This document shows positions 46,989-54,456 of a DNA stretch of 64,000 bases, piece after piece. The DNA is from Thermogemmatispora aurantia (lineage in GTDB: Bacteria > Chloroflexota > Ktedonobacteria > Ktedonobacterales > Ktedonobacteraceae): assembly GCF_008974285.1 (NCBI RefSeq), contig NZ_BKZV01000003.1:124001-188000 (forward strand), written 5' to 3'. Positions within the stretch are counted from its first letter, which is position 1. Each line of letters starts with the position of its first letter. A program made the translations under genes and the position numbers. The notes beneath the pieces are model-generated. The model saw only the letters and a program-made list of their open reading frames with translations, had not been told where the DNA came from and ran no database searches.

Positions 46989-47672
46989 GTGGCGGCCTTT
47001 TCATCTCGCTGCAGCGCGCTCATCCCTGTGAAAGGGTTGGCGGCGGCGAAGAGCCGGCTGGCGGGCTACTTACCACCTGCCCAGCGTGCCCAGCTGGTGC
47101 TGACCATGCTCCACCACGTTGTGGCCACACTGCAGGCCAGCGGCCAGCTCTCCAGAATTGTGATCGTGAGCGCCGACGAGCGCGTGCGCGCCTGTGCTGT
47201 CAGCTGGGGAGCAGAGGGATGGCCCGAGGAGCAACCAGGGCACAACGCAGCGCTGGAGGCCGCGGCCCGGCGCCTGCGGACCGAAGGGGTGGCGACGCTA
47301 CTCACCATTTCCGCCGATCTCCCGCTGCTCAAGAGCGAGGAGGTCGCAGCGCTGCTGGCGCAAGGCCGGCGCTATCCGGTAGTGCTGGCGCCAGCCCACG
47401 ACGGTCAGGGCACGAATGCCCTGCTGCTGCGACCTCCCTTAGTGCTGCCCTATCTGTTCGGGGAAGAGAGCTTCCGACGCTACTGCGAGGCTTCCCAGCG
47501 TCGCCACCTCGCCTATAGCCGCTATGAGAGTCCGGGGCTGGCTCTCGACATCGATACTCCGGAGGACCTTCAGCGCTCGGGTCTGGTCGAGCGCTGGCTG
47601 ACCGCCAGGTCCTCCTCGCATTGTCTCAGGGAGATGACACCATGCCAGTCGTTGGATATTCCGCAGCCTTAG
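46989..47672 (+). CDS. cofC: 2-Phospho-L-lactate/PEP guanylyltransferase (CofC/FbiD)
   Basis: CofC activates phospholactate or phosphoenolpyruvate with GTP to form the F420 side-chain precursor. ALIPVKGLAAAKSRLAGYL is the N-terminal nucleotide-binding segment, TLLTISADLPLLKSEEV the DLP metal site, and DIDTPEDLQ the C-terminal acidic motif. An open frame runs back into cofD, but GTG 46989 with AGGGAGAG upstream best fits the family start. The 3' end overlaps the LLM oxidoreductase gene by 31 bases. The Cys/Ser-rich tail after the DIDTP motif is of unknown use. Confidence 0.9.
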   Translation: MAAFSSRCSALIPVKGLAAAKSRLAGYLPPAQRAQLVLTMLHHVVATLQASGQLSRIVIVSADERVRACAVSWGAEGWPEEQPGHNAALEAAARRLRTEGVATLLTISADLPLLKSEEVAALLAQGRRYPVVLAPAHDGQGTNALLLRPPLVLPYLFGEESFRRYCEASQRRHLAYSRYESPGLALDIDTPEDLQRSGLVERWLTARSSSHCLREMTPCQSLDIPQP

Positions 47673-48661
47673 AGCAATTCCATCCTAGCGACCTCCTGCG
47701 TTGGTGCCGGGAGGCCGAGGAAGCTGGCTTCGGTGGCGTCATGGCCGCTGATCACTTCCATCCCTGGACGCCGACCCAGGGGCAGAGTCCCTTTGTCTGG
47801 TCCTGGATGGGCGCCCTCGGGCTGGCCACGCAGAAGCTGACCTTCGGCCCAGGCGTCACCTGCGCCTCCTATCGCTACCATCCGGCCATCATTGCCCAGG
47901 CCGCAGCGACCCTGGCAGCCATGTACCCCGGGCGCTTCTGGCTGGGAATCGGCACCGGCGAAGCGCTGAACGAGCACGTCGTCGGTGGTGAGTGGCCCGA
48001 GGCGCCGATCCGTCTGGAGCGCATGATCGAGTCAATCGAGATCATCAAACTGCTCTTCAGCGGCAAAAAGGTCCGCTACAGCGGTAAGCACCTGCGCATG
48101 GAGAGTGCTCGCCTCTACACGCGCCCGGAGACGCCACCGCCAATCCTGGTAGCGGCCTCCGGTCCTAAAGCGGCAGAGACTGCTGGACGCCTGGGCGATG
48201 GCCTGATCACGCCGGCTGCGCCGCCTGAAAAGCTCAAAATGCTGTTGGAGCGCTTTGAGAAGGGAGCGCGCGAGGCCGGCAAGGACCCGAGCACGATGCC
48301 GCGCCTGCTCCAGCTGCACGTCTCCTGGGCACCGACCCACGAAGAGGCCGTCAACAACGCCCTTAAGGAGTGGCCCAACGGGGGCATCAAGGCCCCGAAG
48401 CAAGATATTCGCTCGCCGGAGGACTTTGAAGCCTTTGCCCAGCTGGTGCGCCCCGAGGACTTCCAGGGCCGCGTCTTGATCTCGCCTGACCTGGAAGAGC
48501 ACCGACGTCATATCCAGAGCTTCTTTGATCTCGGCTTCGACGAGGTCCATGTCCATAACGTAGGACGGGACCAGAGCAGTTTTATCCGAGCCTACGGCGA
48601 AGCCGTTATTCCAGCTCTACGCCAGCCGGCAACAACCTCGCGGCAGGCTCCTACCTCCTGA
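47642..48661 (+). CDS. LLM-class F420-dependent oxidoreductase
   Basis: This 339-residue TIM-barrel flavin-type oxidoreductase of the luciferase-like family resembles F420-dependent glucose-6-phosphate dehydrogenases (the TIGR03557-like group). VVGYSAALEQFHPSDLLRWCREAEEAGFGGVMAADHFHPW, RFWLGIGTGEALNEHV and LVAASGPKAAETAGRLGDGLIT are the family's F420-binding regions; the His in ADHFHPW is typical of FGD-type enzymes. ATG 47642 is chosen with GGGAG 8 bases upstream. It directly overlaps cofC, so it is likely coexpressed with F420 synthesis. The substrate alcohol or sugar phosphate is unknown. Confidence 0.9.
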   Translation: MPVVGYSAALEQFHPSDLLRWCREAEEAGFGGVMAADHFHPWTPTQGQSPFVWSWMGALGLATQKLTFGPGVTCASYRYHPAIIAQAAATLAAMYPGRFWLGIGTGEALNEHVVGGEWPEAPIRLERMIESIEIIKLLFSGKKVRYSGKHLRMESARLYTRPETPPPILVAASGPKAAETAGRLGDGLITPAAPPEKLKMLLERFEKGAREAGKDPSTMPRLLQLHVSWAPTHEEAVNNALKEWPNGGIKAPKQDIRSPEDFEAFAQLVRPEDFQGRVLISPDLEEHRRHIQSFFDLGFDEVHVHNVGRDQSSFIRAYGEAVIPALRQPATTSRQAPTS

Positions 48662-48715
48662 GAAGGTGGGTTGCCTCTACTGACTCAGCCAGCGAACGGG
48701 TGAACACCTACCTGA

Positions 48716-48770
48716 CAAGCCCCCAATTCCTGGCCACGGTCGGAATTGGCCGCCAGGGGCTGGGGGCTTG
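48716..48770. repeat. Nested inverted repeats between F420 enzyme genes
   Basis: An outer repeat CAAGCCCCC (48716-48724) with GGGGGCTTG (48762-48770) encloses an inner CCAATTCC (48723-48730) with GGAATTGG (48742-48749). No T-run follows. It may be an mRNA structure or a weak terminator for the upstream gene; function unknown. Confidence 0.45.
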
Positions 48771-48818
48771 CGCGACCAGCATCTGTCAGCACAATAGGAT
48801 GAAGGAGGCAGACAATCG

Positions 48819-49220
48819 ATGGCTGCGCTCTCAGAGCGCGCACGCGCCTTTCTACAAGAGAAGCCGCGCTTTGGCGTCCTTGGTACAGTGAACGCCGACG
48901 GCTCCCCTCACCTGACCACCATGTGGTTTCTGCTCGATGGAGACGAGATCCTTATGAATACGAAGGTGGGACGGGTGAAGGAGCGAAACATGCGCCGAGA
49001 CCCGCGGGTCTCCCTATGCGTTGAGGATGGCTATCGCTATGTCACGATCAGCGGTCGGGTGCGCCTCATCGATGACCCGACGGTGGCTCAGGCCGATATC
49101 TATCGCCTGGCGCGCTACTACGATGGCGAAGAAAAGGCACGCCAGCAGATGGAACACTTCAGCAGGGAGCAGCGAGTGACCGTGCGGCTCGCTTGCGAGC
49201 AGGTCCTCGAACACTTCTAA
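48819..49220 (+). CDS. PPOX/FDOR-family F420-dependent protein
   Basis: This 133-residue split-barrel protein is related to pyridoxamine-phosphate oxidase and to F420-binding FDOR-B enzymes. RFGVLGTVNADGSPHLTTMWF is the conserved first half of the barrel, and LMNTKVGRVKERNMRRDPRVSLCVED is the region that contacts the cofactor's phosphates. Its position at the end of an F420 synthesis block supports F420 rather than FMN as cofactor, but this is context-based. AAGGAGG precedes the ATG. Its reductant target is unknown. Confidence 0.85.
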   Translation: MAALSERARAFLQEKPRFGVLGTVNADGSPHLTTMWFLLDGDEILMNTKVGRVKERNMRRDPRVSLCVEDGYRYVTISGRVRLIDDPTVAQADIYRLARYYDGEEKARQQMEHFSREQRVTVRLACEQVLEHF

Positions 49221-49313
49221 GGGTTAGGCCCCCGGTGAGGTCGCTAAGGCAGGCTGGCGGAGAAGGATGTCTGATCTGAAGGGAAAGCGGGGCAGGCCAG
49301 GTCAGGCCAACAG

Positions 49314-49367
49314 ACGGGGAGAAGCCAGAGCAATGGGACCTGTTCCCACTCTCTGGCCTCCCCCCGT
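49314..49367. terminator. Convergent hairpin between FDOR and FTR1 genes
   Basis: A long interrupted inverted repeat pairs ACGGGGAG, GCCAGAG and TGGGA with TCCCA, CTCTGGC and CCCCCGT around a 6-base loop. It lies between two convergent genes, as bidirectional terminators do, though T-runs are lacking. Confidence 0.5.
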
Positions 49368-49429
49368 GGCATGGTAGGGTGGTGGTGAAGTTGTGGCTTT
49401 CAGGTCAGGCTGCTACCGTCAACAGCCCC

Positions 49430-50476
49430 TTATGAGGAGGAGACCTCCGTAGCCGGGGCAGCAGCCTCGACAGCCGGAGGGGCCTCGGGGCGTACGGCAG
49501 GACGCTCGCCGAGCCGGCGCGGGCGCCAGACACGGACATACTCGGCCAGGAAGTAGGACCCAATGACCAGGATGGCCGCCAGAGCCTGAGCCACCAGCCC
49601 CTCAACGTTGGGGAAGACCGCGAACCAGAGACCCATCCAGTCAGGAATGGGCAAAGGAACAGGGGTAGTACCAAGCCAGCCCGCCAGCTGCATTTCCTGA
49701 ATGCTCTCCCCCACCATCACGATCAGCACTACGCCCAGCAACACGCCCGTCAGGATCAACATCTTCTTGTAGGGCAGCCGATGGTGAGCCACGAATGTCA
49801 GCGCTCCGACGCTGGCTGTGAAGGCCAGGCCAATCAAGACGCCAATGAGAACAATACCTGAACCAACCTGCATGCGCAGATTCTGCAGGAAGAGCACGAC
49901 CTCGAAGCCTTCTCGATAGACCGAGGTGAAGCCCAGGACGACCATGCCCCAGACAATACGCGCTTCTTCATCTTCGCCCAGGCTCAGCAGGCTGCGCCGC
50001 CGACGATTATGGAAGGAAATCCAGCCGGTCCAGTAGACACGGTGGAAGAACCAGTTCATGATAATGAGGAGGACAATAACTGCCAGCAGACCTGTAGCAG
50101 CCTGGATATGCAGCTCAGGAGCGTTTACCCGGCTGAGAATACCGACCACTACAAACCAGGTGACCAGGCTCGCCAGAAGAGCTAGCCCGGCTCCAGTCGC
50201 AATCGGACGGCGATATTTGTCGTGCTTTCCCATCATGCTGGCCGTAATCGCCGCCAGCACAAGGATGGTCTCAAGCCCCTCCCGAAACACCAGCAAACCA
50301 GTATCCAAAATAGCCGCGCCCGGACTCAGATGCGGTACAGTGGGGTCGGGATTGCCCTGGGCCGTAATGCCTTGCCAGACAAGAGCCGCGACAATCACCA
50401 ATCCAGCCAGCAGCAGTACTGCGCGGATGATACGCTGTAGAAGACTCCCGGTAAAGTAGGCTTGTAAGTACCTCAC
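49430..50476 (-). CDS. FTR1-family iron permease
   Basis: The protein has about 348 residues and seven or more transmembrane segments and belongs to the FTR1/EfeU high-affinity iron permease family. Two iron-binding R-E-x-x-E helices are visible: FREGLETIL and YREGFEVVL. A small Ala/Pro tail of about 40 residues ends it. I chose GTG 50476 with AAAGGA 9 bases upstream; an in-frame TTG at 50563 lies inside the operator next to the promoter. No EfeO, EfeB or multicopper oxidase gene is adjacent, so how ferrous iron is delivered is unclear. Confidence 0.9.
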   Translation of the reverse strand: MRYLQAYFTGSLLQRIIRAVLLLAGLVIVAALVWQGITAQGNPDPTVPHLSPGAAILDTGLLVFREGLETILVLAAITASMMGKHDKYRRPIATGAGLALLASLVTWFVVVGILSRVNAPELHIQAATGLLAVIVLLIIMNWFFHRVYWTGWISFHNRRRRSLLSLGEDEEARIVWGMVVLGFTSVYREGFEVVLFLQNLRMQVGSGIVLIGVLIGLAFTASVGALTFVAHHRLPYKKMLILTGVLLGVVLIVMVGESIQEMQLAGWLGTTPVPLPIPDWMGLWFAVFPNVEGLVAQALAAILVIGSYFLAEYVRVWRPRRLGERPAVRPEAPPAVEAAAPATEVSSS

Positions 50477-50562
50477 TCCAGCAAGTCCTTTCGTCTCTTC
50501 CTTCTTCTCTCTACCCGGTTGTGACGTGTCTCGCTTCGCTGATCCGCTTGCTGCCCTCTCCA

Positions 50563-50629
50563 ATATTAGGACAGGCTAATATCTTAGTGATGCACTCGGA
50601 TATTAGCATTTCCTAATCGATTTTGTCAA
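50563..50629 (-). promoter_or_regulatory. FTR1 promoter with two palindromic operators
   Basis: On the minus strand TTGACA (50629-50624) and TAATAT (50605-50600) with an 18-bp spacer form the promoter. An ATTAG-N6-CTAAT palindrome (50602-50617) occupies the spacer, and a longer copy, ATATTAG-N6-CTAATAT (50563-50582), lies just downstream of the expected start near 50593. TTAGG and GGCTAA in the second copy recall DtxR/IdeR iron boxes, so iron-dependent repression is likely. A Fur or MntR protein is an alternative. Confidence 0.65.
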
Positions 50630-50843
50630 GGGGCAGACCGGCTTTCTGAAGACTCCTCCGCATCATTACCGGGGCGTGCATTAAAAATGCGTTAAAATTG
50701 TAGGCCACGCACTATCTCTATATATCTGAATTGACATATCCATCTCCTCTTTCCTAAACTGAGAAGTGTTGTGAGCCAGAGCCGTGCATTCTCCCAGCCG
50801 AGTGGAGGGGCACGCTGGAAAGAAAGGAGTAAGAGAGGAAAAC

Positions 50844-51785
50844 ATGCGCTGGTGGTTCTTCCGACGCAAACCCGCTGCAGCGCCGGCAGCTTCTCCCCTC
50901 ACCGAGAGCAGCCCACAGTCGGTGCGCCCACGCACATGGGCAGGCGAAGTGACCTTGCCGCATCTGGGTGATAGCGATGGACGACGCTATCTGGATGAGC
51001 AGCCATATGTCCTGCCCAAGGATCTCCAGGAGATCAATCGGCTCGACTTTCAGCATTATGTGCTGCGAGCCATCTTGAAAAGGAACTATCTGGCCCCGCT
51101 TCGTCAGCCACGCCAGATTCTTGATGTAGGCTGCGGTACGGGGCAATGGGCCTACGAGCTGGCGCGGGAATACCCCCAGGCCACCGTTGTCGGGTTAGAC
51201 GTCGAAGCGGCCAAGAACTCGACCGCCCCTCCACCGAACTATCGCTTTGTCTCAGGCGATATCCTCAAGGGCCTTCCCTTCGCTGATCACAGTTTCGACT
51301 TTGTTCATCAGCGGCTACTTCACTCGGCCCTACCGCTGACCGCCTGGCCAGGAGCTGTGAAGGAACTGGCACGAGTGACGGCCCCCGGCGGCTGGGTCGA
51401 GTTGCTGGAGCTTAATCCAGAAGTGATCCCTTCGGGGCCTGCGGGTCAGCAGCTGCGGCAGATTATCTTGCAACTGGTAGCTCTGCGAGGATTGGATGCT
51501 GAGGGAGTAGTGGCACGTTCTCTGGATCTCTATCTGGCTGAGGCTGGCCTGGTCGAGGTTGAGCGCCATGTGGTGGAGGTGCCGCTGGGAGACTGGGGAG
51601 GGCGTCTTGGCTCTCTGCTGGCACTCGACTTCCGCGAGGTGGCGCTGGCTATGTGTGGACCGGTGACAGCGCGTTTTGGGCTATCGCGTGAAGACTATCT
51701 TGCACTGCTTGAGACGACCATGAAGGAATGGAACGAGCTGAAATCCTGCCATCATTTTATCGTCGCCTACGGGCGCAAGCCCTGA
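50844..51785 (+). CDS. SAM-dependent methyltransferase (first WWFF paralogue)
   Basis: The 313-residue class I methyltransferase starts MRWWFFRRKP, has about 65 low-complexity residues, then ILDVGCGTGQWAYELA (motif I, SAM binding), LDVE, SGDILKGLPFADHSFDFVHQR (motifs II-III) and a C-terminal cap with FHxIVAYGRK-like ending (HHFIVAYGRKP). ATG 50844 with AGAGAGGAAAA upstream fits. It is divergent from FTR1 and is followed by a paralogue of the same layout. The substrate is not recognisable; UbiE/COQ5-like small-molecule methylation is the general class. Confidence 0.88.
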   Translation: MRWWFFRRKPAAAPAASPLTESSPQSVRPRTWAGEVTLPHLGDSDGRRYLDEQPYVLPKDLQEINRLDFQHYVLRAILKRNYLAPLRQPRQILDVGCGTGQWAYELAREYPQATVVGLDVEAAKNSTAPPPNYRFVSGDILKGLPFADHSFDFVHQRLLHSALPLTAWPGAVKELARVTAPGGWVELLELNPEVIPSGPAGQQLRQIILQLVALRGLDAEGVVARSLDLYLAEAGLVEVERHVVEVPLGDWGGRLGSLLALDFREVALAMCGPVTARFGLSREDYLALLETTMKEWNELKSCHHFIVAYGRKP

Positions 51786-52163
51786 GCAGTCCAGCAGGGC
51801 TGAGGCCCCCTACTCACTGCACCTGCTCTCGCCGGGAAGGAGGAGGAAACTCTTGAAGGGAGGTCTCCGGCGAGCCAGCTGTGCAGCTTCTTCACCCCTG
51901 AGAAGGGAAAGAGAGAAACAAGAGCCTGCCCTCGAGGGCGTCCGCTGGTATCTTATCCCCTATGTGTCGCTCTTGCCCGTCGAGACGGGCCATAGGCGGG
52001 TGAGAGCGACACTGCAGCAGCGGACCGGACGTAGCCGCTGGCGATCGCTTTCGCTTCGTAGGAAGAAGGAAGGACAAGTCATGATGTCAACCAGGTGTGG
52101 CCCAACAGATGCGCTGCAAGTGAGTTCTCTGGTCTTAGAGAGAGAGGTGAAAAAGGAGGAACC
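51786..52163 (+). ncRNA. Structured intergenic region between paralogous methyltransferases
   Basis: Three hairpin-forming blocks are visible: CTCGCCGG (51828-51835) with CCGGCGAG (51867-51874); GTGTCGCTCT (51964-51973) with AGAGCGACAC (52003-52012); and inside that, GCCCGTC-GA-GACGGGC (51975-51990), so 51964-52012 folds into a two-tier structure. No gene is credible here: the 132-codon frame at 51853 runs into the downstream methyltransferase and has no family match. A leader RNA, attenuator or small RNA is possible; I cannot tell which. Confidence 0.4.
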
Positions 52164-53084
52164 ATGCCCTGGTGGTTCTTTAAGCACGGTGGGGGGAGCG
52201 AAGCCGAACCGACGGAGGGCGAGCCGGCCCCAGGAGAAGGACGGCTACTAAGCAGTCTCCCCGGAGAAAGAGGCCATGCTGCTGAGTTCAGCCAGCCTTC
52301 TCTCCAATCCCTCCCCAAGGACCTGCGAGAGATTGACCGTCTTGACCTCCAGCACTATGCCCTGCGAGTGGTTCTGCAGGCCAACTATCTGGCCCCCGTG
52401 GGCCTGCCGCGCCGCATTCTCGACACAGGTTGCGGAACAGGGCAGTGGGCCTATGACCTCTGTCAAGAATTCCCCCAGGCAACCGTTGTCGGCCTGGACA
52501 TTGAGCCAATCAAGCAGACTACCAATCTGCCATCGAATTTTCGCTTTGTGCGAGCCAACCTCCTGGATGGCCTCCCCTTTGCCGACGACAGCTTTGACTT
52601 CGTTCACCAGCGTCTCCTGGCGCTCTCCCTGCCCGTCACCTGCTGGCCAGTTCTCGTCAAAGACCTCGCACGGGTGACAGCCCCCGGCGGCTGGGTCGAG
52701 CTGATCGAAGGCAGCGCGGAGGTCGCTCCCGCCGGCCCGGCGACACAAGAGGTCTTCTCTCTCATTGGGCAGTACCTGCTGGCTCGTGGCCTTGATGGCC
52801 AGGGGAACGTTGCCCGCTCCCTGGTGCGTTACCTTGAAGAGGCGGGTCTGAGCGCCATCCAGCAGCGCACTGTCGCTGTCCCAGTTGGCGAGTGGGGTGG
52901 CCCAATCGGTCACCTGATCGCCCTGGACTTCCGCGAAACATTCCTAGCGCTCAGCGAACGCGTTGCCCAGCGTTTCCAGCTTCCGACCGAGGCCCTGGTG
53001 GCCCTGCTCCAGAGCATGCGGCGCGAGTGCAACGACCTGCACACCTGCTATTCCTTTATTGTGGCCTACGGGCAGAAGCGCTGA
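52164..53084 (+). CDS. SAM-dependent methyltransferase (second WWFF paralogue)
   Basis: The 306-residue paralogue of the upstream gene starts MPWWFFKHGGG and shares the linker, ILDTGCGTGQWAYDL, LDIE, ANLLDGLPFADDSFDFVHQR, VTAPGGWVEL and FIVAYGQKR. The two proteins look like a tandem duplication that has diverged to different lengths and linkers. Their common N-terminal W-W-F-F and matching C-termini argue for a shared partner or membrane-surface role. AAAAAGGAGGA precedes ATG 52164. The last 29 bases overlap the convergent gene at 53056. Confidence 0.88.
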   Translation: MPWWFFKHGGGSEAEPTEGEPAPGEGRLLSSLPGERGHAAEFSQPSLQSLPKDLREIDRLDLQHYALRVVLQANYLAPVGLPRRILDTGCGTGQWAYDLCQEFPQATVVGLDIEPIKQTTNLPSNFRFVRANLLDGLPFADDSFDFVHQRLLALSLPVTCWPVLVKDLARVTAPGGWVELIEGSAEVAPAGPATQEVFSLIGQYLLARGLDGQGNVARSLVRYLEEAGLSAIQQRTVAVPVGEWGGPIGHLIALDFRETFLALSERVAQRFQLPTEALVALLQSMRRECNDLHTCYSFIVAYGQKR

Positions 53085-54045
53085 AACCGCTGCTAGACGG
53101 TAGATCGGCTAATGCCGAAGCCGAGCCGGGGTCGGGTTCCAGCTCCTGAAGCCAGCGGTTCCTAGCCAGCCCGGCGTCCTCTCGGCCACGAGGGCGGGGT
53201 GCAAGCGCCGTCGGCTGGGCGCTATAGCTAATCCAGAGGCCGTTGGTCGTGGTCCAGGTCGCTACAGCACAATAGTGAAAACCAGCGGGTAGACCCGCCG
53301 GAGCAGGTTGCTGGCTCAACTGCTGATTCAAATGCTCTTCGAACATCGCAGCCAGACCGGTTACTGACAGTCCTCCCAGATCGGCATGCAACACATGCAC
53401 CTGAAGGTGACAGGTTACGATCACAGGCTGAACCCGCAGGAAGAACGGGCGTGTCAACGCCAGGCCGAAGAGTGTCAGCGTCTCCTGACCTGTGACCTCG
53501 ATCAGATCCCGTGGCTGGAGCGTGACGCGCACCTGGCTCACCTGACCGGGCAGGCCGGCCCGAGGGAGATTGCGCGTCACGAGTGCCGTCAGGTAGGCTG
53601 GAGACAGCTGGAGCACCAGATCGCTCTCGCCAGAGGCAGGGGATGGCGAAGGGAGAGGAGAGTGATCCGGGCCGAGGAAGAGCAGCGCCACCAGCCAGAG
53701 GGCCAGCACGCCGCTGAGCAGTCCCAACAGGAACGTTCCCACTGGAAGCCAGCGTCTTCGACGCTGGCGAGCCGGGGCAGAGGAGAGTTGTGGCGGCCCT
53801 GCTTCGGTATCGGGCAGTGGGCCGGATAGCCGCCGGGTCGGACGCGCTCCCCGAGCTGAGGAGAACTGGGTCTCGCTCAGTTCCCAGGTCAGAGGGTCAT
53901 CAGGCAGATAGCTGGCCTCCGTAGGCTCAACAAGGTCACGGTCAGAGAGGTTAGCAGCGCTCTCGAAGACAGGGGAAGGGGCGACCTCAGAAGCTGAGTC
54001 GGCCTCATCATCGCCGTCGGTGCTGGCGTTAGCGAACCAGGACAT
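53056..54045 (-). CDS. Hypothetical single-pass membrane protein
   Basis: I do not recognise a family. The protein has about 329 residues: a long acidic, Pro/Ser-rich cytosolic N-terminal region (about 1-100), an Arg/Pro cluster, one transmembrane helix (about 110-135, LPVGTFLLGLLSGVLALWLVALL) and an extracytoplasmic part of about 180 residues (VLQLSPAYLTALVTRNLP onward) of mixed strands. ATG 54045 is preferred because AAAGGAGTG lies upstream. It is convergent with the second methyltransferase, overlapping it by 29 bases, and divergent from glnA. The outer domain could bind a lipid or regulator, but nothing proves it. Confidence 0.7.
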   Translation of the reverse strand: MSWFANASTDGDDEADSASEVAPSPVFESAANLSDRDLVEPTEASYLPDDPLTWELSETQFSSARGARPTRRLSGPLPDTEAGPPQLSSAPARQRRRRWLPVGTFLLGLLSGVLALWLVALLFLGPDHSPLPSPSPASGESDLVLQLSPAYLTALVTRNLPRAGLPGQVSQVRVTLQPRDLIEVTGQETLTLFGLALTRPFFLRVQPVIVTCHLQVHVLHADLGGLSVTGLAAMFEEHLNQQLSQQPAPAGLPAGFHYCAVATWTTTNGLWISYSAQPTALAPRPRGREDAGLARNRWLQELEPDPGSASALADLPSSSGFSASARRPQ

Positions 54046-54456
54046 AGCTGGCGACACTCCTTTAGCAAGCAAACCTGCACTGTATCATAGCCGCTTGGCC
54101 CCAGCTCCGCAAGAGGCGCTCTCTTTTGGGCATATTGCCCAAAAGAGAGCGCCTTGCTTTCAGACAAAGTGCCCGTAGTCTCTGCAGCAAGGGGGACGTA
54201 TCATAAAAGCAAGTAGGGGAGCTGGCCTCGACTGAAAGCAGGGCAAGCCCATTCAGGGATTGGGAGAGAGGCAGAGGAGGCAGCTGTCCTGGATGGCGTT
54301 GCTGAGCACCAGCGCGTCGATTGCCATCAGTTCAGCAGGATAGAGATAGCGAGCGACGAACAGTCAGAAGTCAAGAGCACGGAGTGGCGACGAGAGCCGA
54401 AGGCGTGTCCGGCAAAGAGGCTGGGGAGAGACCAGTAAAGAGGAGAGTTCGACGGC
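54046..54456. other. Divergent intergenic region upstream of glnA
   Basis: This 411-base region has no gene. It holds the perfect 17-bp inverted repeat at 54115-54153 and a possible -10 box TATCAT (54199-54204) for glnA without a good -35. The ribosome binding site AGGAG lies about 12 bases before the glnA start. Confidence 0.5.
54115..54153. repeat. Perfect 17-bp inverted repeat upstream of glnA
   Basis: GGCGCTCTCTTTTGGGC (54115-54131) and GCCCAAAAGAGAGCGCC (54137-54153) are exact complements around the 5-base loop ATATT. TTGCTTT follows on the plus strand. It lies between divergently transcribed genes, so it is not an ordinary terminator of either; it could be a regulatory site, attenuator or relic terminator. 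Confidence 0.6.

Noticed and set aside
51853-52251. Open frame of 132 codons between the methyltransferases
   Set aside because: It overlaps the start of the second methyltransferase in another frame, and its composition looks like shadow coding; the region is better explained as structured RNA.
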